Assembly: GCA_026989655.1 (NCBI GenBank)
Contig: JALSIX010000006.1
Span: 48,629-112,628 of the forward strand
Source of the DNA: Caldilineaceae bacterium
GTDB taxonomy: Bacteria > Chloroflexota > Anaerolineae > Caldilineales > Caldilineaceae
Length of the DNA stretch: 64,000 bases
Direction of reading: 5' to 3'
This document shows, one piece after another, positions 55,027 to 63,897 of the stretch (its first letter is position 1; each line of letters opens with the position of its first letter). The position numbers and the translations under genes are program-made. Below the pieces are notes generated by a model, which was given only the letters and a program-made list of their open reading frames with translations, ran no database searches and was not told where the DNA came from.

Positions 55027-56064
55027 TCACAGGGCCGCGGCGGGCTGATCCACCCGCAAAGGCCAGCCCGCCGCGGGGATCCCCACCTCCCCTTGCCCGG
55101 GTTCCTCCTCAGGCCGTAGCTGTTTGACGAAGTCGATGTGGGCCGGCTGGCGCACGAAGCCCAGCCGCTCGTTGATGGCCTGGATGACCCGGTTGCCGGC
55201 CTCGTTCCAGGTGCGCAGCTCCCGGGCCCCATACGCCCGGGCGAACTGGATGGCCCTTCCCTTGAGCGCGCTGGCCACCCCCTTGCGGCGGTAGTCCCGG
55301 TGTACCCCGGTGATGTAGACGGTGAGCACCCGGGGATCGGCCAGGTTCCGGTGCAGCGCGGTGACCCCCACGTATCGGCCCTGGTGGACGGCCACAAACC
55401 ATCCTTCCAGCAGGACACCGGGACGCCGGGAGAAGCGCTGCCATTCCTCGAAGGTCATCTCCGTCACCGGCCAGGGATAGGGGATGTCCTCGTCCACATG
55501 GCACTCCAGCTCGAACAGCTTCCGGTCCCGCTCGGGATCGTCGGCCAGCTCCTGGACGGTGCGGATCTCGATGCCCTCCTGGGCCAGCTTGCGATCCAGC
55601 CCCTGAAAGGCGGCCAGGTCGGCCCGTTCCAGGGGCAGACGGTACTCCCACACCCGCATCACCTCCTGAAAGCCATGGCGTTGGACGAAGTCCAGTCCGT
55701 CCGTCGCGTCCTCCCGGACCGTGGTGAGCAGCGCGAGGGGCTCCACGGGTTCCAGGGCCTCCAGCATGTGTTGATAGAGGGCCGTGCCGATGCCCCGTCC
55801 CCGGAATGCGGGCAGGACACCCACTTCGAAGCGGAACTTGCGGGGATGGTACATCCACGGTGTCTGGAAGTAGTAGCCCAGGCCCACCGGACGACCGTCC
55901 ACCTGGGCCAGGTAGCGCCCCCACCGGGTCCGAGGCGGCTGGATGGCATCTCGGTTTTGCATCTCCTCCACGGTCATGGGATACTCCGGCCAGACGGCGT
56001 TGCGCACGGCCACCGCGTCCCTGTAGTCGCGTTCGGTGCCTCGAAAAGGCCGCAGGGTGAACAT
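55027..56064 (-). CDS. Tandem GNAT acetyltransferase
   Basis: A 345-residue protein with two GNAT domains. The first (residues 1-150) has the acetyl-CoA loop VGVLPAFRGRGIGTALY, and the second (165-325) has YITGVHRDYRRKGVASALKGRA, both near-consensus R/Q-x-x-G-x-G/A. The joined domains could bind one large or two substrates; what is acetylated is unknown. ATG 56064 follows an AGGAGGAG site. It is convergent with punA. Confidence 0.87.
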   Translation of the reverse strand: MFTLRPFRGTERDYRDAVAVRNAVWPEYPMTVEEMQNRDAIQPPRTRWGRYLAQVDGRPVGLGYYFQTPWMYHPRKFRFEVGVLPAFRGRGIGTALYQHMLEALEPVEPLALLTTVREDATDGLDFVQRHGFQEVMRVWEYRLPLERADLAAFQGLDRKLAQEGIEIRTVQELADDPERDRKLFELECHVDEDIPYPWPVTEMTFEEWQRFSRRPGVLLEGWFVAVHQGRYVGVTALHRNLADPRVLTVYITGVHRDYRRKGVASALKGRAIQFARAYGARELRTWNEAGNRVIQAINERLGFVRQPAHIDFVKQLRPEEEPGQGEVGIPAAGWPLRVDQPAAAL

Positions 56065-56257
56065 GGTCTCTCCTCCTGGCTGTGTCCATCGGGGTTCTGT
56101 CCCCAGGGGACAGGGTCGTTTGCCCATGGGAATGGGACAGCTCCGGACATGGACTGGGTGGTCCGTCCGGACGGGGAAAGCGGACCGGCCCCAGCCGCGG
56201 TCGCGGCCGGGCCGGCACCGGCATCTCTCGGCGGCTCTGTTGTCCAGGAGGAGGGAC

Positions 56258-56449
56258 TCAGCCGTAGAAGAGGTCGTTGTGGGTGACCAGGGCTCGGAGC
56301 CCCGGGTTGAGGACCTTGCGTCGCAGGATAGGGGGCAGCACGAAGGGCAACTGTTCCTGGCGGACCACGGCCATCAGCTCCATCCAGAGCCAGATGGGCA
56401 ACAGGTCTTCCAGGGTCGGTTCGCCTCCGTCGCTCTGAACGCCGTTCAT
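56258..56449 (-). CDS. Small hypothetical protein (63 residues)
   Basis: A frame starting MNGVQSDGGEPTLEDLLPI and continuing with Trp/Leu-rich and Pro-rich sequence (WLWMELMAVVRQEQLPFVL). A GGAGAG site seven bases before the ATG supports expression. Family not recognised. It lies 193 bases upstream of the GNAT gene on the same strand. The 317 bases from here to the cupredoxin gene hold an extended -10 (TGC-TATCAT at 56656-56664) and no other clear gene. Confidence 0.55.
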   Translation of the reverse strand: MNGVQSDGGEPTLEDLLPIWLWMELMAVVRQEQLPFVLPPILRRKVLNPGLRALVTHNDLFYG

Positions 56450-56766
56450 GGGGACACTCTCCAGGGCCGGACAAACCTCTGCAGGTCGTCTGGGGCTATC
56501 CTATCAGGAACGGTCGGAGGATGTCAAGGGCCTTCACGCCGGGGAAAAGCTGCATGAAAAGCGGCGTCGGTGTCGGGAAAGCGATAGATTTTCCGGGGCA
56601 TCTTCGGGAGGACGAGGTCCGTTTCCCCTCAGGCTGTATTGGGGCCCTTCCTTTCTGCTATCATGGCGTCCGTGTTGGAAGGGCGTTTCGTGTCTACAGG
56701 GAATGGCCGGTCCCCTCGGGGCCGGAGGGACGACGTCCCGAAGAGTTTTGAAAGGGGGAACACCAC

Positions 56767-57204
56767 ATGAAAGGTCGTCAGCATCCACGGGGCCGCTTCG
56801 TGTTGCTGGGGGTGGGGATGGTCGTGCTCCTGTTCCTGGGGGCCTGTGCCGGTGGGGCACCGGAGGCCCCGGCCCAGGAGGGGGCGCCGGCTCAGGAGGC
56901 CCAGGAGGAGGCGCCGGCCGGGCCCACCGTCGTGGAGGTGTCGTTGACGGAGTTCGCCATCCAGATGCCCGCAGAGCTCCCCGCGGGCCCCATCCGCTTC
57001 GAGGTGAAGAACGACGGCGCGTTCCTCCACAACATCCGGATCGTGGGCCAGGGCCTCGACGTGGCCCTTTCGTCCGACCTGACCGGCGGCCAGAGCGGCA
57101 CCCTGGAGGTGGAGCTGCCGCCCGGCACCTATCGGGTCTACTGTCCGGTGGGCAGCCACGCGCAGCGGGGTATGGACATGACGCTGACGGTCACGGGGGG
57201 GTAG
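56767..57204 (+). CDS. Cupredoxin-domain lipoprotein
   Basis: A 145-residue exported copper protein. The signal peptide ends in a proper lipobox LGAC, so it is lipid-anchored, then comes a Glu/Ala/Pro linker and a plastocyanin-like domain (residues 55-145). The copper ligands look complete: His in FLHNIRI, then Cys, His and Met in YCPVGSHAQRGM. Such proteins carry electrons between membrane complexes. A strong GAAAGGGGG site precedes ATG 56767. The haem membrane protein gene follows 109 bases later and may be its partner. Confidence 0.88.
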   Translation: MKGRQHPRGRFVLLGVGMVVLLFLGACAGGAPEAPAQEGAPAQEAQEEAPAGPTVVEVSLTEFAIQMPAELPAGPIRFEVKNDGAFLHNIRIVGQGLDVALSSDLTGGQSGTLEVELPPGTYRVYCPVGSHAQRGMDMTLTVTGG

Positions 57205-57313
57205 GCCTGGGCGGTCCTCCGCGGGGGTGCAGCCTCCGGGGCATGGACGGGGGGCGCCCCCGCGGGTCGGGCTCTGTGATTGCAGTGAGGGTTTTCCGTA
57301 GAGGGACTGGAAC

Positions 57314-58024
57314 ATGCTCAACCGACGATTGCTTGGACGCCACGGCCTGGTGGCCCTTGTGTCCTTTCTGCTGACGCTTCCCTTCTGGTTTGGTCGCCTG
57401 AACTGGGATCCGGAGATGCGGCTCTGGCGTGCCGTGGGGGACAGCGCGGTGCTCCTCCTCTTCTTCACCCTGGCCATCGGCCCCCTGGCCCGTCTGTGGC
57501 CCCCCGCGGCCCGGCTGGTCGCCTGGCGCCGGGAGACGGGTATCTGGTACGGCCTGATGGCCATCCTGCACAGCCTGCTGATCCTCAACGGGTGGGCGCG
57601 CTGGGACTGGCTTCGGTTCCTGGGGTATGAGTTCATCCCTGTCCTGGGCCGAACGGCCCGGATCGAGCCCGGATTCGGTCTTGCCAACCTGGTGGGGCTG
57701 GTGGCCGTGCTGTTGACCCTCCTCCTGGTGGCCACCTCCTCGAACTGGGCCATCGACAGGCTGGGGGCCTCCGCGTGGAAGTGGCTTCAGTACGGGGCCT
57801 ACACGGTCTTCTACCTGGTGGTCCTCCACACCGTCTACTTCCTGTTCATCCACTACACGGTCTCCTTCCATCGGCCTGTGCCACCGGAGCCCAACTGGTT
57901 CCGGATTCCCTTCCTGCTGCTGGCGGCCTCCATTCCCCTGCTCCAGATCGCCGCGTTCCTGCGGACGGTCTCCCGTCGTCAGCGTCCCCTCACCCGCAAC
58001 CCCTCCCCGGCCTCCAGGGCCTGA
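57314..58024 (+). CDS. Ferric reductase-like haem membrane protein
   Basis: A 236-residue protein with five or six transmembrane helices and histidines on opposite helices (GLMAILHSLLIL; YLVVLHTVYFLFIHY) in the arrangement of the Ferric_reduct/MsrQ family that bind two b haems. The family carries electrons across the membrane from cytoplasmic flavins, for instance to MsrP. No FAD/NAD domain is attached and no MsrP gene is near. ATG 57314 is 14 bases after GAGGG. The cupredoxin upstream suggests electron transfer to copper. Confidence 0.8.
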   Translation: MLNRRLLGRHGLVALVSFLLTLPFWFGRLNWDPEMRLWRAVGDSAVLLLFFTLAIGPLARLWPPAARLVAWRRETGIWYGLMAILHSLLILNGWARWDWLRFLGYEFIPVLGRTARIEPGFGLANLVGLVAVLLTLLLVATSSNWAIDRLGASAWKWLQYGAYTVFYLVVLHTVYFLFIHYTVSFHRPVPPEPNWFRIPFLLLAASIPLLQIAAFLRTVSRRQRPLTRNPSPASRA

Positions 58025-58196
58025 CACAGGGCCCTGGAGCAGGCCTCTGCCGGCCCTCTGCCTGGTCGACCTGCCGCGGCGGGGGCGTCCCTGCCCCAGG
58101 GGAGGCTGCCGGGTCAGGTGCCTGTGCCTGTCCTCGGTGGCTGGCCTCTGGGCTGCGGAGCATGGCCCTTCCCCGCGACGATCGTCCTCCCCGGTC

Positions 58197-58229
58197 CCAC
58201 CCTGGGGAGAGGCCCTCTCTCCAGGGTGG
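58197..58229. repeat. 15-pair perfect hairpin in the 58025-58387 intergenic region
   Basis: The arms 58197-58211 and 58215-58229 are fully complementary (one G-T pair) around a three-base loop; CCGG boxes outside extend the fold. The rest of this 363-base gap before rnz shows no supported ORF. Confidence 0.65.
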
Positions 58230-58288
58230 TCCGGGCACGGCCGCGCCTTGTCCACGATCTGGGCCGATCTCCGGGTCCCCTGTCCGGG

Positions 58289-58318
58289 TTGGCGATCCGC
58301 ACCTCCCCCCGTTAGAAT
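58289..58318 (+). promoter_or_regulatory. rnz promoter
   Basis: TTGGCG (58289-58294), 18-base spacer, TAGAAT (58313-58318), giving a leader of about 60 bases to the GTG of rnz. Confidence 0.65.
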
Positions 58319-58387
58319 GGTGGCGATCTGCTTCCACCCGATGGGGTGGGGAGATCCCGGATCCACCACCTCGGCAGAGGACGCACG

Positions 58388-59335
58388 GTGTTCGAACTGG
58401 TCTTCCTGGGGACGGCGGCCTCGGCTCCCTCCGCGGAGCGGGGGCTCTCCTCCGCGCTGGTCCTGGTGCGGGAGCACCGCTTCATGATCGACTGTGGTGA
58501 GGGGACCCAGCGCCAGATCCTGCGCAGCGGTCTGGGATTTCGGCGCCTGGACAAGATCCTTCTCACCCATGGCCATCTGGACCACATCCTGGGCCTGGGT
58601 GGGTTGGCCAGCACCCTCGGCCGCTGGGAGGCCCTGGAAGCGCTGCACATCTGGGGTGGGGAGCCGGCCATCCAACGGGTACATGCCCTCATGGAGGTGG
58701 TCTTCGGGCCGGGCAACGTGCCTCGAGCCGGCATCAGCCTCAATCGGCTGGAGCCCGGGGTGCTCCACGAGGATGCCCACTTCAAGCTCACCGCCTTCCC
58801 GGTGATCCACCGGGGCCCCGGCTGTTTCGGCTTTCTCTTCCAGGAGCACACCCGACGCCCCTTCGACGTGGCCAAGGCCGAGGCATTGGGGGTTCCTGCA
58901 GGGCCGGTGCGCCGGGATCTGGTGGCGGGGAAGGCCGTCACCCTGGAGGACGGCCGGGTGATCCGGCCGGACGACGTCCTGGGCCCGCCGGTCCCCGGCG
59001 CGAAGCTCTGCTTTGTGGGCGATGTGGCCCGTACAGGGCCCCTGCACAAGATCGTGCGGGGAGCCGATCTGCTGGCCATCGAGGCCACCTACCTGGAGGA
59101 GGACCGGGCGATGGCCCGTCGGCACGGCCACATCACCGCCCAGGCCGCGGCTCGGCTGGCCCGCAACGCAGGGGTCAAGATGTTGGTGTTGCACCATGTG
59201 AGCCGCCGTTACCGCACCCAGGATATCCTGGCCGAGGCCCAGCCGATCTTCCCCAACACGGTGGTGGCCAGCGACCTGGAGCTGTACCGGGTGCGGAAAG
59301 GACGTCCCGTGGAGGTGGTGCGGCTGGGTCGGTAG
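58388..59335 (+). CDS. rnz: Ribonuclease Z
   Basis: Metallo-beta-lactamase-fold endonuclease that trims tRNA 3' ends. 315 residues. Motifs: [12 protein letters not shown] at the start, DCGEGTQRQ, the metal site [11 protein letters not shown], and the C-terminal [13 protein letters not shown] segment (VLHHVSRRY) together with [21 protein letters not shown]. tRNAs here mostly lack encoded CCA, so RNase Z plus a nucleotidyltransferase would complete them. GTG 58388 is chosen for the [12 protein letters not shown] start; ribosome site AGAGGA. Confidence 0.93.
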   Translation: MFELVFLGTAASAPSAERGLSSALVLVREHRFMIDCGEGTQRQILRSGLGFRRLDKILLTHGHLDHILGLGGLASTLGRWEALEALHIWGGEPAIQRVHALMEVVFGPGNVPRAGISLNRLEPGVLHEDAHFKLTAFPVIHRGPGCFGFLFQEHTRRPFDVAKAEALGVPAGPVRRDLVAGKAVTLEDGRVIRPDDVLGPPVPGAKLCFVGDVARTGPLHKIVRGADLLAIEATYLEEDRAMARRHGHITAQAAARLARNAGVKMLVLHHVSRRYRTQDILAEAQPIFPNTVVASDLELYRVRKGRPVEVVRLGR

Positions 59336-59377
59336 GGCCCCGAGGGGCCCCGCCTGGGCCGTGCCCGTGCGTCGGCC

Positions 59378-61882
59378 TCAGGAGCTGCCCTCCAGCCGAT
59401 GGTAGATCTCGAACCAGTCGGGCAGCTCCCGGGCCCGTTCCCGGGCGCGCAGCCGTTCCTCTCGGCGTCGCCATTCCACCAGGCGGCGGAAGATCTCCTC
59501 TCGCACCGCGTGGGGGTTGGGCACGCTGTCGAAGGTGAACTCGCCTGCCTGGGCCGCGGTCCGGACCACCACGTTCCCGTAGTTGAAGATCTTGTGGATG
59601 GGGTTGGGCATGTGCAGGGTCACGTCCTGGACCTGGGCGAGCTCGGCCTCTCGACGGTGTTCCTTGAGCCCCAGGGGCCAGCGCTCCACGTCGATGATCC
59701 GGTCTCGGGTGAGCTCATAGGTGTCGTTCCACCAGTCTATCCCCAGGTAGATGACCCAGAGGAGCAGGGCGAAGAAGGTCAGTCCGGTGGCCAGGGTGAG
59801 CCCCAGGGAGACGGCGGAAGGCCCCAACCACCCCGTGAGTCGACTGATGGCGACCTCCAGGGTCAGGACCCCGGCGACCATCAGGGTGATGAGCAGGGGA
59901 ACGAAGATCTTCGGCACCAGGACCATCCAGTGTTTGCGCCACACCACATGGTCCACCGTCTCCCAGCTCTTGAGTCGGCTCTCCACCATCAGGTAGTCCC
60001 AGATCCGCTGCCACAGGGAGCGCCCCTCGGTCTCCGGCGCATGGGTGACGGCCTCGTAGGCCCGAACCCGGCTGGGCAGATCCAGGGCCTGTCCCAGGCG
60101 TCTCTCCAGCTCGTCCTGGATCTCTGCCCGGCTCTCGGCCCGGTAACGGGCCAGTCGCAGGGTGCGCCAGCGGAAGATGGTGGCCTTCAGGGCATCTGGG
60201 TGAGGGACCCGATTGAAGCGGATGGCCTGGGTGGCCCCGGCCGTCTGGACCAGGAGTGTCCCGTATCCCAGCAGCCGTCCCCAGAAGGCCCGGTGGACGT
60301 CCACCTGTTGGATCTGCTCCAACAGGGCTTCCCGACGATGCTCGCTGATGAAGACCATCTTCTCCTGCTGGATGATGCGCTGGTTGGTGACCACGAAGAA
60401 GTCGTTCAGGTAGTCCACCACCCCCCAGAGGACCCCCACGAGCAGCAAGAACCCGGCGGATGCCAGGGTCCAGAAAATGGACCGGGTGAAGAGGATCAGG
60501 ACCAACATGATGGGGCCTGCCAGGAGGAACATGGAGCCCAGGACGCGCATCTTGAGGAGCAGCTCCAGCCAGTGGCGGTGATGCAGGGTGACCACGAACT
60601 CGCCGGGGGCCAGCCAGGGGTAGCTCTGCCGCTGTCGAGCTTCCTCCGGGGCGCTGGCCAGGTGTCTGTGGATGCGCAGCTTGGACCTCAGTTCCCGATC
60701 TCGGGGCGCCTCGATCTGGAGGTAACGCTGGAAATCCTGCCAGTGCAGCCGGAGCCAACAGCTCCCGGCCTGGGCCTCCACGGTCCAGGGCACGTTGATG
60801 GAGGCCACCAGGGCCTCGTCGTTGAAGTAGATGGGGGCCTGCACCGGTGTCCGGGGGCGGGCGTTGTCCATGTCCATGCCGCTCAACACGGCCTCCCCCC
60901 TGTACAGGACCCACAGGCTGTCTCCCAGGTCGCCCTGGAGGATGAGCAGGTGCCGATGGGGGATGTAGATATGGCTGCAGAAGCCGGCCAGCTTGCGGAG
61001 GTCGGCCTCCTCGTAGCCCTGGAAGATGTCCCCGGCCCCGGTGGACAGGGCCTCCCAGGGGGTGAGCTGGCCCCGCGGATCGGCCATGTGAGGCCAGCGT
61101 CGGGCCATCTGGCGGATGGTGGCCCAGGGAACCTGGTAGAACTGGCTCGGTGTGGTGACCTGGGCGATGTGGCCGTAGCGATCTCCTCGGTGTCCTCGGA
61201 GCAGGCCCGGAAAGCCACAGGCGTTCCCCGTGCCCAGCCACAGGTTGTCCTCGGGCTGGAGGCCCTGGAGGCGGCGCAGGTGGACCTGGCCCCGGTGGAT
61301 CAGGTAGAGATGCTGGGCCGGATCCTCGGGCCGGTACAGGACCTGATCCCGGTCCACGTTGCGGAGGACCACCTGTTCCGCCAGGTAGCCCAGGGTGATG
61401 CGGTCCACCGGGCCGGTCAGGGGAAAGGTGCGGAGGCGTTGGACGATCCCCCAGGGGATAAAGGCGCTGCGGGCCTGGGGATAGTGGAAGAAGAGGTTGT
61501 CGAAGGCCTGCACCGGGATCCGCCACGCCTCCACCGGGGTGACCGCGACAGCCGTGCAGGTGTGGGTCCGCTGCTCGTAGACCAGGCCGAAGCGGTCCAG
61601 GATGTAGCCCCCGGAGACCTCCCGATCCACCACGACCACCGGGTTCGAGGGCGCGGCCGTGGTCCTGGTGCCCCTTCCGGGAACCTGCCGGCGGATCCGG
61701 ACGGTGCCCGAGGTGATGACGGTGACCGCCTGGAAGGCCTCGCCCTGGGTGAGGAGGGGATCGCCCGGGGCAAGGAACCTGCGCTCGGCCTGGGGGAGCA
61801 GCAGGTCTGCCCGATCCTCCAGGGGGACATCCGCCATGAAGGGGGCTGCGTTCAAGAAGGTCTCGAGAGAGGAAGCGCGCAT
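59378..61882 (-). CDS. Membrane protein with three cNMP-binding-like and two bPH domains
   Basis: An 834-residue protein of unusual layout. Three cyclic-nucleotide-binding-fold segments come first (about 15-140, 150-270 and 275-410), each with the beta-roll start (GDPLLTQGEAFQAVTVITSG; QVLYRPEDPAQHLYLIHRG; LLILQGDLGDSLWVLYRG) but without the phosphate-binding Arg cassette, so ligand binding is doubtful. Then two copies of a unit made of a helix pair plus a bacterial PH domain (bPH_2, YdbS-like): VVTNQRIIQQEKMV...LLEQIQQVDVH, and YELTRDRIIDVERWP...LAQVQDVTLH. Four transmembrane helices are predicted. It reads like a stress or signal sensor at the membrane; function is unknown. uvrC is 21 bases upstream. 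Confidence 0.83.
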   Translation of the reverse strand: MRASSLETFLNAAPFMADVPLEDRADLLLPQAERRFLAPGDPLLTQGEAFQAVTVITSGTVRIRRQVPGRGTRTTAAPSNPVVVVDREVSGGYILDRFGLVYEQRTHTCTAVAVTPVEAWRIPVQAFDNLFFHYPQARSAFIPWGIVQRLRTFPLTGPVDRITLGYLAEQVVLRNVDRDQVLYRPEDPAQHLYLIHRGQVHLRRLQGLQPEDNLWLGTGNACGFPGLLRGHRGDRYGHIAQVTTPSQFYQVPWATIRQMARRWPHMADPRGQLTPWEALSTGAGDIFQGYEEADLRKLAGFCSHIYIPHRHLLILQGDLGDSLWVLYRGEAVLSGMDMDNARPRTPVQAPIYFNDEALVASINVPWTVEAQAGSCWLRLHWQDFQRYLQIEAPRDRELRSKLRIHRHLASAPEEARQRQSYPWLAPGEFVVTLHHRHWLELLLKMRVLGSMFLLAGPIMLVLILFTRSIFWTLASAGFLLLVGVLWGVVDYLNDFFVVTNQRIIQQEKMVFISEHRREALLEQIQQVDVHRAFWGRLLGYGTLLVQTAGATQAIRFNRVPHPDALKATIFRWRTLRLARYRAESRAEIQDELERRLGQALDLPSRVRAYEAVTHAPETEGRSLWQRIWDYLMVESRLKSWETVDHVVWRKHWMVLVPKIFVPLLITLMVAGVLTLEVAISRLTGWLGPSAVSLGLTLATGLTFFALLLWVIYLGIDWWNDTYELTRDRIIDVERWPLGLKEHRREAELAQVQDVTLHMPNPIHKIFNYGNVVVRTAAQAGEFTFDSVPNPHAVREEIFRRLVEWRRREERLRARERARELPDWFEIYHRLEGSS

Positions 61883-61903
61883 GGGCCTTCGACGGGTGGC
61901 CTG

Positions 61904-63802
61904 CTACAGGTGGGCGCGGATGGCCTCCGCGACCTTGCGGTTCATCCCCGGCACCGAGAGCAGCTCCTCCAGGCTGGCCTGACGAATGCGCTCCACATCG
62001 CCCCCGAAGTACTGGAGCAAGGCCTTGCGGCGGGCAGGACCGATGCCGGGGACCCGGTCCAGGGCCGAGCGGACCTGCCCCTTGCGGCGCAGGGAGCGAT
62101 GGTAGGTGACCGCGAAACGGTGGGCCTCGTCCCGGATACGTTGGACCAGGTAGAGGGCCTGGCTGCCTCGGGGCAGGCAGAGGGGGGTGGAGCGGTTGGG
62201 CAGGTAGATCTCCTCCCGGCGCTTGGCCAGGGCCACTACAGGGACCCGATCCTCCAGCCCCAGCTCCTCCAGCACCGCCACCGCCACCTGGAGCTGACCC
62301 GGGCCGCCGTCCACCATGAGCAGGTCGGGCAGGAGCCGCCACTGCGCGTCCTGCCCTCGCCCTCGGGTGCCTGGGGCCTCGGCCGGCTCCTCCACGGCCC
62401 GGCGGAAGCGGCGATACAGCACCTCCCGCATGCTGGCCAGATCGTCCGGCGTGCCGTGGGCGCCCCGGCCCCGGACCTTGAAACGCCGATAGGCGGACTT
62501 CTGGGGAACCCCCTGGACGAAGACCACCATGGAGGCCACGGTATGGGTCCCCTGTAGGGTGCTGACGTCGAAGCACTCGATCCGGCTGGGTGGGTGGGCC
62601 AGCTCCAGGGCCTCCTGGAGCTGGGTCAGGGCCAGGGTCTGGCGGTGGGAGTCCGCGGCCCATTCCGCCTGTTGGACTCGAAGGGCCTCCTGGGCGTTCT
62701 GGATGGCCAGCTCCATGAGCCTGCGTTTCTGGCCCCGCTGGGGCATGCGCAGCTCCACGGCCTTCCCCCTTCGGCTGCGAAGCCATTGGGCCAGCAGGGC
62801 CGCGTTGTCCGGCAGATACTGGACCAGGATCCGAGGTGGGATCACCGCGGCCGCGTGGTAGAAACGCTGGATGAAGATCCCGACCAGGTCGCCCAGGGTC
62901 TCGCCTCCGCTCTCCGCGACCTCGGCCCCCTGGAGGACGAAATCCTCCCGGCCCACCAGGCGTCCCTTGCGCACGAAGAGCACCTGGACCACCGTGTCGC
63001 CGCTGCGGGGATCCTGGGCGATGGCCACCACATCCTCGTCGTCCCGGGTGGTGCCCACCACCTGTTGTTGCTCGACGATGCGCCGCACCGCGCGGATGCG
63101 GTCCCGGTAGAGGGCTGCCTGTTCGAAGCGGAGTTCCTCGGCGGCCTGTTCCATCCGGGCCTGGAGCTGGGCCATCACCTCCTCGGTCCGGCCCTCCAGG
63201 AAGTCCATCAACCCCTGGATGACCTCCCGGTATTCCTCCCGGCTCTGGGCGCCGATGCAGGGCCCTCCACACAGCTTCAGATGGTAGTAGAGGCAGGCCC
63301 GGGTATCCTGCCCGGTGATGGTTCGATGGCAGTCCAGGTAGGGGAAGATCCGCCGCAGCGCGTCCAGGGTCTGGGTCACCGCCCGGCTGCTGGCGAAGGG
63401 CCCGAAGTAGCGCGCGCCGTCGTCCTCCATGCGCCGGACCCGTTCCACCTTGGGGAAGTCGTCCTGCCAGCGGATCTTGATGTAGGGATAGTGCTTGTCG
63501 TCCTTCAGCATCACGTTGTACCGGGGCTGGTAGCGCTTGATCAGGTCGTTCTCCAGGACCAGCGCTTCCAGCTCCGTCCGGGTCACCCACCAGGTGATGT
63601 CCCGGACCTTCTCCACCATCTCCTGGATCCGGGGTGTATGCCGGGCCGACGGTTGGAAGTAGCTGCGCACCCGGTGGCGCAGGACCACGGCCTTGCCCAC
63701 GTAGAGGACCCTGCCCCGGGCATCCTGCATGAGGTAACATCCCGGCGCGTGGGGAAGCTCCTGTAGCTTGCGGCGGACTTTCTCGGGCGGATGGTGACGC
63801 AT
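61904..63802 (-). CDS. uvrC: Excinuclease ABC subunit C
   Basis: Makes both incisions beside a UvrB-marked lesion in nucleotide excision repair. 632 residues: GIY-YIG domain (GCYLMQDARGRVLYVGKAV), the UvrB-binding UVR segment, the Cys-containing middle (CLYYHLKLCGGPCIGA), the RNase-H-like nuclease (CFDVSTLQGTHTVAS, VDGGPGQLQVA) and C-terminal HhH repeats (VPGIGPARRKALLQYF). ATG 63802 has no Shine-Dalgarno and lies at the predicted transcription start, so it may be leaderless. The bPH/cNBD gene follows. Confidence 0.95.
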   Translation of the reverse strand: MRHHPPEKVRRKLQELPHAPGCYLMQDARGRVLYVGKAVVLRHRVRSYFQPSARHTPRIQEMVEKVRDITWWVTRTELEALVLENDLIKRYQPRYNVMLKDDKHYPYIKIRWQDDFPKVERVRRMEDDGARYFGPFASSRAVTQTLDALRRIFPYLDCHRTITGQDTRACLYYHLKLCGGPCIGAQSREEYREVIQGLMDFLEGRTEEVMAQLQARMEQAAEELRFEQAALYRDRIRAVRRIVEQQQVVGTTRDDEDVVAIAQDPRSGDTVVQVLFVRKGRLVGREDFVLQGAEVAESGGETLGDLVGIFIQRFYHAAAVIPPRILVQYLPDNAALLAQWLRSRRGKAVELRMPQRGQKRRLMELAIQNAQEALRVQQAEWAADSHRQTLALTQLQEALELAHPPSRIECFDVSTLQGTHTVASMVVFVQGVPQKSAYRRFKVRGRGAHGTPDDLASMREVLYRRFRRAVEEPAEAPGTRGRGQDAQWRLLPDLLMVDGGPGQLQVAVAVLEELGLEDRVPVVALAKRREEIYLPNRSTPLCLPRGSQALYLVQRIRDEAHRFAVTYHRSLRRKGQVRSALDRVPGIGPARRKALLQYFGGDVERIRQASLEELLSVPGMNRKVAEAIRAHL

Positions 63803-63808
63803 GGTTTT

Positions 63809-63837
63809 ATTGTAACCCAGATCGGACGGGAATGTCA
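63809..63837 (-). promoter_or_regulatory. uvrC promoter, leaderless configuration
   Basis: Minus strand TGACAT (63832-63837), exact 17-base spacer, TACAAT (63809-63814). Six bases (AAAACC) then separate the -10 from the ATG at 63802, so transcription would begin at the start codon. No LexA-type box was recognised. Confidence 0.65.
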
Positions 63838-63897
63838 CCTGTGGTCCTGGCGGGGTGTGTGGGGACCGCGAGGGGGTCGAGGACTGATGCATCCGGC

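Noticed and set aside
57990..58337. 115-codon minus-strand ORF in the gap before rnz
   Set aside because: Low-complexity Gly/Arg/Pro translation, no ribosome site, and it crosses the 15-pair hairpin and the rnz promoter.
59399..62557. 1052-codon plus-strand frame
   Set aside because: Antisense to the cNBD/bPH protein and uvrC; low-complexity translation rich in Gly, Gln, Asp and Val, with no start signals.
59715..63740. 1341-codon minus-strand frame across the cNBD/bPH gene and uvrC
   Set aside because: It runs in a different frame over two well-supported genes and is Pro/Gly/Arg-rich, the usual shadow of GC-rich coding DNA.
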